A stretch of DNA of 55,457 nt from Myxococcales bacterium. Lineage in GTDB: Bacteria > Myxococcota_A > UBA796 > GCA-2862545. Positions 50,663 through 55,457 of this stretch are shown piece by piece. Location of the stretch: NCBI GenBank assembly GCA_019634415.1, contig JAHQVJ010000086.1, positions 1-55,457 of the forward strand. The letters are read 5' to 3'. The notes beneath the pieces were generated by a model. That model had not been told where the DNA came from. It searched no databases and saw nothing but the letters and a program-made list of their open reading frames with translations. A program made the position numbers and the translations under genes. Numbering within the stretch: position 1 is the stretch's first letter; each line of letters opens with the position of its first letter.

Positions 50663-51572
50663 GCTCGCCCCGCGCCAGCTCGAAGAGCATCGCGCGGAAC
50701 CACCGATGCGCCGGCGAGGTGTGCAGCCGCGCGGGCCAGAACGCCCCCAGCGTGAAGGGAGGCACCTCGAAGGGCAGCTCGCGCACCGTCACCGGCCAGC
50801 GCTCCGCCAGCGCCTGCACCATGCGCAGCGGCAGTGCCGTGACGTGGTCCGTCACCGCCACCACCGGCAGGGCCGCAGCGAAGGTCGACGTCATCACCGC
50901 CACCCGCCGCGACAGCCCCCGGTCCGCCAGGATCCCGTCGATCAAGCCTCCGGGTCGACCGTGGGGCGCCACCAGCACGTGGCTGGCCGCCGCGTAGGCC
51001 TCCACCGTCAGCTCCCCGCTGCTCGAGGGATGGTCTCGCCGCACCACGCACACCAGGCGATCCGACAGCAGCCGACTCACCACCAGATCCGGCGCGTCCA
51101 CGCTGGCCCACATGTCCACTGCCAGATCGGCGTGCCCGTGGCGCAGGTCGTCCACCACCCGCGAGCGCTTCACCAGGTGCACCGCCACGCCCGGCGCCAC
51201 ACAGGCGAGGTGCGCAGCCAGGCGCGGCAGCAGCGCGTGCTCCAGGTAGTCCGCCCCCGTCAGCCGCACCGTCCAGCGATCCGTGGCGGGATCGAACGAG
51301 CCGGCCTGCCGCAGCCGGGCCACGTCGTCGAGCACGCGGTCCACCGCCGGCCCCAGGGCCAGGGCCACCGGCGTGGGCGCCATCCCCCGGCCCTCTCGCA
51401 CCAGCAGATCGTCACCGAAGTACCGCCGTAGCCTAGCCAGGGCGCGACTCACCCCCGAAGGCGTCATGCCGAGCTGCGCTGCCGCCGAGGTCACGCTGCG
51501 CTCCTGCAGGAGCGCAGCGAGGGTCTTCAGCAGGTTCAGATCGAGATCCCGAATGGATTGACTGTCACTCAA
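50652..51572 (-). CDS. LysR-family transcriptional regulator
   Basis: A 306-residue protein. The N-terminal winged helix is typical (DLDLNLLKTLAALLQERSVTSAAAQLGMTPSGVSRALARLR). An effector-binding domain follows, of the kind seen in NodD/LinR-like regulators of aromatic or quinone responses (LDLNLL start). The only in-frame start is a TTG at 51572, preceded by a stop. It is divergent from the NmrA-like gene by 71 bp and probably regulates it. It overlaps the metallophosphoesterase 3' end by 11 bp. Confidence 0.9.
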   Translation of the reverse strand: MSDSQSIRDLDLNLLKTLAALLQERSVTSAAAQLGMTPSGVSRALARLRRYFGDDLLVREGRGMAPTPVALALGPAVDRVLDDVARLRQAGSFDPATDRWTVRLTGADYLEHALLPRLAAHLACVAPGVAVHLVKRSRVVDDLRHGHADLAVDMWASVDAPDLVVSRLLSDRLVCVVRRDHPSSSGELTVEAYAAASHVLVAPHGRPGGLIDGILADRGLSRRVAVMTSTFAAALPVVAVTDHVTALPLRMVQALAERWPVTVRELPFEVPPFTLGAFWPARLHTSPAHRWFRAMLFELARGEPIG

Positions 51573-51643
51573 TCACCATTGCCCTCGTTGCTCATGGGTA
51601 CATCCTCTGCCCGGCTCTATGACTTGTGCATCAGGAGGTCGAC
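51573..51643. promoter_or_regulatory. Divergent LysR/NmrA-like promoter region
   Basis: A 71-bp gap between the LysR-type regulator and the NmrA-like gene, the usual position for a LysR operator. AGGAGG precedes the plus-strand ATG by 6 nt. I could not assign a specific T-N11-A box with confidence. Confidence 0.4.
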
Positions 51644-52486
51644 ATGATCGTCGTCAGCGGAGTCACGGGGCAGACCGGAGCAGTAGTGGCCAGACACCTG
51701 GTCGCAGCCGGACGCGCAGTGCGCGGCTTGAGCCGCAACCCGGAGGCCACCGTGCCCGGAGGCAGCTTGGCCACGGTGGATCTGGCCGACACCGAGGCGC
51801 TCACGGCGCAGCTGCGGGAGGCCGAGGCGTTCTACGCCGTGCTGCCACCGCAGTGGGGAGCCCCCGACATGTTCGAGGCCACCGCTCCCATCGTGGACGG
51901 TCTCGTCGGCGCCATCGAGGCCGCGGACGTGCCGCGGGTGGTAGTGCTGTCGTCGGTGGCCGTGCAAGAGCCCGAGGGCACGGGCCCCATTCGGGCGCTG
52001 CGGCCCCTGGAGGCTCGCCTGGCGACGCGCCCGGGCGTCACCTTCCTGCGCGCCGCCTACTTCGTGGAGAACCTGGGCAGCGTGGTGGACTCGGTGCGGC
52101 AGGGTCAGCTGCCCACGTTCTGGGAGCCCAGCCAGGCGGTGTCGGCGGTGAGCGTGGCCGACATCGGGCGCACCGCCGCCGAGCTGCTCCAGCAGTCGCC
52201 CACCGACGCTCCGCGCGTGGTGCAGCTCGCAGGTCCCGACGACGTGTCCTTCTCCGAGGTGGCCCGCCAGTTCGGCACCCTGCTGGGGCGACAGGTCGAC
52301 CCGCTGCCGCTGCCGCCGCGGGCCATCACCCCCACGCTGCAGGAGATGGGTGCGGGGCACCTGGCGGAGCTGTACGGCGAGCTCAACGAGGGGATCGCGA
52401 CGGGCGTGGTGCGCTTCGATCCGGCCTACGACGTGGTGCGCGGCACGGAGCCCCTGGCGCAGAGCCTCGGGCGCCTGCTGGGCTGA
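51644..52486 (+). CDS. NmrA-like NAD(P)-binding protein
   Basis: The ATG at 51644 with AGGAGG upstream is preferred over an in-frame start at 51626, giving 280 residues. The Rossmann motif VSGVTGQTGAVVARHL, DLADTEALTAQL and FLRAAYFVEN match atypical SDRs of the NmrA/QOR2 type, which bind NADP and act as redox sensors or quinone reductases. Divergence from a LysR regulator is the common arrangement for this family. Confidence 0.88.
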   Translation: MIVVSGVTGQTGAVVARHLVAAGRAVRGLSRNPEATVPGGSLATVDLADTEALTAQLREAEAFYAVLPPQWGAPDMFEATAPIVDGLVGAIEAADVPRVVVLSSVAVQEPEGTGPIRALRPLEARLATRPGVTFLRAAYFVENLGSVVDSVRQGQLPTFWEPSQAVSAVSVADIGRTAAELLQQSPTDAPRVVQLAGPDDVSFSEVARQFGTLLGRQVDPLPLPPRAITPTLQEMGAGHLAELYGELNEGIATGVVRFDPAYDVVRGTEPLAQSLGRLLG

Positions 52487-52503
52487 CGCTGCCGAGGCGC
52501 TCG

Positions 52504-53283
52504 TCAGTCCTCGAGGTCGGGGACCCAGTCCTCGGCAGGCCGACGAGCTCGCTCGTAGAGGACGTACAGACACGCCAGCACGAGGAGAAGGCTCACAGTG
52601 AGCACGGGAAACGCAAAGCCCATCGCCCGTCCCCGCGGGCCTATCACCGTGCCCGTGCGCCCCCGCGAGGCGGCCGCACACGGATCCCAGGAAAAGGCCA
52701 CGAAGCGCACCACGCCCCGCAGCCTGTCGGTGGAGACGACCTCGAGGGCCGGGTAGGTCCCGTCCAGGCTCGACAGGTTGTCGAGCAGCACCAAGGCCTC
52801 GTCGTCGGCCAGGGTCTGCTCGGCCAGGCGCGGCAGCGTGGCGCTGGCCGCGTCCAGCCACAGGGTGTGCGTGTCCAGCGCGTGGGCCACCACCGGCAGC
52901 TCCTGACAGTCCACATCGACACTGACGGCAGGCTGGCCCTCCCCCAGCAGGATGCGGGGCACGTCGTCGGCCACGAGCCGGTCGCCCTCCACGCGCACGC
53001 GCTCCCCTGGCGTGGCCGCCACACGCGACAGCCGCAGGCCGCGCTCCCCGGCGAAGAGCACCACGTCGCCGGGCGCCGGATCGGCCCACGACCACACCTG
53101 CTCGCCCAGCAGCTGCAGCCCGTAGGCCGTTCGATCGACCACCACCTGATCGCCCGCGAGCAGCTCAGGTGCCAGGCCCTCGTCGGCCACGTCCACCAAC
53201 CCCAACACCGAGCCCCGCAGCAAGGCCACCACCAGCACCACGCCCAAGAACACGGCCCACGTCCGATCTCGGAACCACGACAT
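52504..53283 (-). CDS. Signal peptidase I-like membrane protein lacking catalytic residues
   Basis: The ATG at 53283 with AGAGG upstream gives 259 residues. An N-terminal membrane helix (about 9-29) is followed by the S26 fold: PELLAGDQVVVDRTAYG, PGDVVLFAGERG, TPGERVRVEGDRLV, and a C-terminal membrane helix (about 222-242). The Ser of SMxPTLxxGD is Gly36 and the Lys before the conserved Arg (KR) is Ser86. With both dyad residues gone it should be unable to cleave peptides and may act as a binding or scaffold protein. It is divergent from a small radical-SAM gene, 83 bp apart. Confidence 0.8.
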   Translation of the reverse strand: MSWFRDRTWAVFLGVVLVVALLRGSVLGLVDVADEGLAPELLAGDQVVVDRTAYGLQLLGEQVWSWADPAPGDVVLFAGERGLRLSRVAATPGERVRVEGDRLVADDVPRILLGEGQPAVSVDVDCQELPVVAHALDTHTLWLDAASATLPRLAEQTLADDEALVLLDNLSSLDGTYPALEVVSTDRLRGVVRFVAFSWDPCAAASRGRTGTVIGPRGRAMGFAFPVLTVSLLLVLACLYVLYERARRPAEDWVPDLED

Positions 53284-53366
53284 GGCAACCTCTACGAAAT
53301 GGATGCAACGTGGTCGGCGCACCGACCTGAAACAGCGTCTGTCGGGGACCCGATAGACTAACGTTC

Positions 53367-54137
53367 ATGGTGCAGATCCTCTCGATCGAGCTGGGCACGC
53401 GCTGCGACAAGGCCTGTGACTTCTGCTACAGCCACAGCAGTCCCGAAGGGGCAGACGGCTACGCCCCGGCCGACGTGATCGCTCTGGTGCGCGACTGTGT
53501 GGCGCACGGGCTGAAGGCGGTGTCCTTCGGCGGTGGGGAGCCGCTGCAGTACCCCGGCCTGTTCGAGATCCTGCATGCCCTGCAGGGTCAGCTCTTCCGC
53601 TCCTTCACCACGAACGGCCTGCTGCTCGACGCCGCACTTCAGCGCGTCGTGCAGGCCGCTCCCGACAAGGTGCACGTCTCCGTGCACTTCCCCGATCGGG
53701 AGCGCGAGGTGGTGCGAGTGGCGGAGCAGGTGCAGCGCCTGGCGGACCATGGGGTGCCGAGCGGCGTGAACCTGCTGGTGGATCGGAGGCAGCTCGACGC
53801 CGCGCAGCGCGCCTGCGCGACCCTTCAGGCGCAGGGCATCGGGCTGGATCGCATGGTGCTGCTACCGATGCGCGGCGCGCACACCCCCACGCCCACGGAG
53901 CTGGCGCAGGTGGCAGGCACCTCCCGGTTCCAGTCCATGACGTGCCTGCTGAGCTGCGCCAAGAGCCCGCGCTTCGCCTCGCTGGCGGCGGACGGCACGG
54001 CGGCCTGGTGCTCCTACACCACCACCCGCCGCGCGCTTCCGACCCTGGATCATGCGGGCCTGATGGCGGCGTTGGACGGCCTGGGGCTGGCCTTCTGCGG
54101 CCCGACACCCCTTCCGGGCACGCCGCTCGATCCGTAG
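53367..54137 (+). CDS. Small radical SAM protein
   Basis: A 256-residue protein with the CX3CX2C cluster CDKACDFC (C13, C17, C20) near the N-terminus and the SAM-binding FGGGEPLQYPGL. Later Cys residues (MTCLLSC, AAWCSY) could bind a further cluster or substrate. It is shorter than full SPASM enzymes. A Cys-rich lipoprotein gene begins 46 nt downstream, so a peptide-modifying role is possible but unproven. Confidence 0.82.
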   Translation: MVQILSIELGTRCDKACDFCYSHSSPEGADGYAPADVIALVRDCVAHGLKAVSFGGGEPLQYPGLFEILHALQGQLFRSFTTNGLLLDAALQRVVQAAPDKVHVSVHFPDREREVVRVAEQVQRLADHGVPSGVNLLVDRRQLDAAQRACATLQAQGIGLDRMVLLPMRGAHTPTPTELAQVAGTSRFQSMTCLLSCAKSPRFASLAADGTAAWCSYTTTRRALPTLDHAGLMAALDGLGLAFCGPTPLPGTPLDP

Positions 54138-54183
54138 GCGACCGCGATCTCCACGCGCTACGCTGCCAGTTCCTGGGGGTGTG

Positions 54184-54492
54184 ATGCGGTGGAAGACGCT
54201 CGTGCTGTGTGGACTGTGGGCCGGATGCCTCGGCGCCTCGACGACGCCTGGGACGAAGACGTCCTCGGAGGGCTGTGAGGACTGTCTGGCGAGCGGGGGC
54301 ACCTGGCAGCCGGAAGCCAGCGAGTGCACGAAGGACTGCAACGTGCAAGACATCTCCTGCTTCCGGGACACCTGTCCCCCTGCGTGCTCCGAGAGCTGCG
54401 ACGGCTGTTTCTCCCAGACCGAGTGCGAAGCGGCGACGTGCCAGTGGAACCAGGAAGCTGAAGCCACCTGGTGCTCCGCTCCCTCGAAGTGA
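54184..54492 (+). CDS. Small Cys-rich lipoprotein
   Basis: The ATG at 54184 follows GGGGGTG; a GTG at 54181 is possible. The 102-residue protein has lipobox LWAGC and then twelve further Cys in 85 residues (EGCEDC, CNVQDISC, PPACSESCDGC). The spacing suggests disulfide-bonded repeats or metal binding. No family was recognised. It is likely cotranscribed with the preceding radical-SAM gene. Confidence 0.65.
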   Translation: MRWKTLVLCGLWAGCLGASTTPGTKTSSEGCEDCLASGGTWQPEASECTKDCNVQDISCFRDTCPPACSESCDGCFSQTECEAATCQWNQEAEATWCSAPSK

Positions 54493-54518
54493 CCAAGGGC
54501 CGGAGCGACGCGCCACCC

Positions 54519-54704
54519 ATGGGCAAGACCATCGGCATGCTGGGTGCCTCCGGAGCGGTCGGGCGTCGGGTCGTTCGGCACCTGCTCGCCCACCAGCCTG
54601 ATCAAGTCGAGCACGTCGTCACGATCGATCGCCGCGACGTCGGCTACGAGATCGAAGACGCACGGCTCACCTCACACGTGGTGGAAATGCGCTCCCCCTC
54701 GTAG
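54519..54704 (+). pseudogene. 5' fragment of a Rossmann-fold oxidoreductase gene
   Basis: The fragment starts at an ATG and encodes about 55 residues of a nucleotide-binding fold (MLGASGAVGRRVVRHLL, then VVTIDRRDVGYEIED), as in saccharopine-dehydrogenase-like proteins. Homology ends near 54690-54700, where the sequence passes into the tail of a transposase fragment on the other strand and stops at once. It is a truncated remnant. Confidence 0.6.
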
Positions 54705-54847
54705 GACCGCACCAGACGCCGCAGATGTCGCGTGCTCAGGCCCAGCTCCCGAGCCGCAGCGGCCTGCGTCAGCCGTCTCTCGTGGATGGCTCGAAGCACG
54801 TGCAGACGACTCAGCTCCTTCTCCGTCATCGTCATCGTCCGCTCCAT
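54695..54847 (-). pseudogene. N-terminal fragment of an ISNCY-type transposase
   Basis: From an ATG at 54847 with GGAGG 4 nt upstream, about 50 residues match the helix-turn-helix start of ISNCY-like transposases (TMTEKELSRLHVLRAI, RRLTQAAAARELGLS, RHLRRLVRSY). The frame then runs into antisense of the oxidoreductase fragment. The catalytic domain is missing, so the element is dead. Confidence 0.65.
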
Positions 54848-54881
54848 CAGCCCTCCGAAAGAGGACCCACGCACAGCGCCC

Positions 54882-54946
54882 AAACCGGACATCTGTACTC
54901 GGCGAAAACCGGACATTTGAATATTGCGTCTACAGACGGATGTCCG
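54882..54946. repeat. Repeated end motif of the insertion-sequence remnant
   Basis: AAACCGGACAT occurs at 54882-54892 and 54906-54916, and its inverse ATGTCCG at 54940-54946, upstream of the transposase fragment. Direct and inverted copies of this motif are typical of the terminal region of such elements and may be transposase-binding sites. The other end of the element is not in the window. Confidence 0.5.
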
Positions 54947-54960
54947 ATAATAAACGTTAT

Positions 54961-55087
54961 GTAAAGTAAAGCCCAAAATCCAACAAATTCTGGACTGCCC
55001 GCGGAGCGAGATCGAGAGCGCTCAGGACGGTTCCGGAGTTCCGCTACGTTCGGATCGCTGTGCGACCGCTATGCCTACGCGCAAGTC
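54961..55087. other. Non-coding stretch after the insertion-sequence remnant
   Basis: About 130 bp, AT-richer on the left side. I see no gene, RNA or clear motif in it. It probably includes flanking DNA displaced by the insertion/deletion event. Confidence 0.4.
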
Positions 55088-55457
55088 CTAGGCCGCGCAT
55101 GGCGCTTGCTGACGAAGCTGCAGGACCTTGTGCCCCGCGAGAACCCAGAGGACACCTACCTGGCGTGAGATGCAGACGCGGGGATTGCCCACGAACGGAT
55201 TGAGCCACGCGTCATCGAGCTTCCCGTCGGATCCCCACCAGCGAAGCGTTCCGTCCCTGCTCCAGGACAGCACGCGTCCGTCGTCGAGAACCAAAGCGCC
55301 GCGTACCGAACTCCTGTGTCCTTCAAGGACGGACCCAGGGGCGCCGTCCGAACTCCACCATCGTAGCGTTGCGTCCCCGCTCCAGGACAGCACACGGCCA
55401 TCGTCGAGAGTAAGGGCTCCCAACACAAATCCGGCGTGACCTTCGAGGACGGGCCCC
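55088..55457 (-). CDS. C-terminal part of a WD40-like repeat protein, cut by the window edge
   Basis: The frame is open to the right edge and ends with TGA-type termination at 55088. Two near-identical repeats of about 40 residues (VLEGHRSSVRGALVLDDGRVLSWSRDGTLRWW in segments) are followed by a degenerate last unit and a short tail (VLQLRQQAPCAA). The LEGH...DGRVLSWS.DGTLRWW pattern is that of WD40 beta-propellers. Upstream domains, possibly a kinase as in many myxobacterial proteins, lie outside the window. Confidence 0.65.
   Translation of the reverse strand, partial: GPVLEGHAGFVLGALTLDDGRVLSWSGDATLRWWSSDGAPGSVLEGHRSSVRGALVLDDGRVLSWSRDGTLRWWGSDGKLDDAWLNPFVGNPRVCISRQVGVLWVLAGHKVLQLRQQAPCAA

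Noticed and set aside
52504..53283. Functional second signal peptidase I (lepB)
   Set aside because: Both catalytic Ser and Lys positions are substituted (Gly36, Ser86).
1..55457. tRNA, rRNA or riboswitch genes
   Set aside because: The intergenic gaps I inspected by eye show no cloverleaf, rRNA or recognised riboswitch core; a covariance-model scan was not possible.

Overview
The window is GC-rich and densely coded on both strands. It looks like a chromosome segment from a Myxococcota-type (former deltaproteobacterial) bacterium. The reasons are the many eukaryotic-like Ser/Thr kinases and pseudokinases, PEGA domains, a two-component-propeller hybrid sensor, a DUF1588/DUF1552 pair, a MYXO-CTERM-like sorting tail, an M4 protease lipoprotein and many lipobox proteins. 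This placement is inferred from gene content; no rRNA or tRNA gene was seen.

Layout. 143-10585 (minus): a likely membrane signalling operon runs zinc-ribbon/PEGA protein, tandem-STAS/PDZ protein, kinase-STAS fusion, GHKL ATPase, PP2C/SpoIIE phosphatase, and ends at a hairpin. A TonB-dependent receptor with a TPR/PEGA extension follows. 10831-13922 (plus): a DUF7832-like/Lon-N fusion, a zinc-ribbon membrane protein and a pseudokinase. 13999-17245 (plus): DoxX protein, Lgt-like protein, radical-SAM protein resembling tetraether/membrane-spanning-lipid synthases, and a lipoprotein. 17384-21136 (plus): a hybrid sensor kinase whose phospho-acceptor His is Gln. 21078-22193: an SDR and a small membrane protein. 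22190-32739 (minus): a pseudokinase/wHTH/ATPase/TPR regulator, a 50-residue Pup-like protein ending GGGE, a PafA/Dop-like ligase with a membrane-spanning insertion, transhydrogenase genes (pntAA, pntAB, pntB) and glpD.

32808-42913: a membrane protein, a low-Mr phosphatase/arsenate-reductase-like protein, an M4 metalloprotease with three Cys-rich repeats, a tandem TIR protein, a vWA lipoprotein with a membrane partner, and a bestrophin-like channel. 42917-49588 (minus): an ECF sigma factor, FecR-like, DUF1552 and DUF1588/CBM2 operon with 4-nt overlaps, the last gene carrying an in-frame amber codon, plus two upstream envelope genes. 49688-54492: metallophosphatase, divergent LysR/NmrA pair, catalytically dead signal-peptidase-like protein divergent from a small radical-SAM protein, and a Cys-rich lipoprotein. 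54519-55457: an insertion-sequence scar joining two gene fragments, then the C-terminal part of a repeat protein that runs off the window.

The strongest candidate for an undescribed system is the Pup-like modifier beside a membrane-embedded PafA/Dop homologue. The second is the kinase/STAS/ATPase/phosphatase module at 3217-9860, which looks like a membrane-tethered partner switch.
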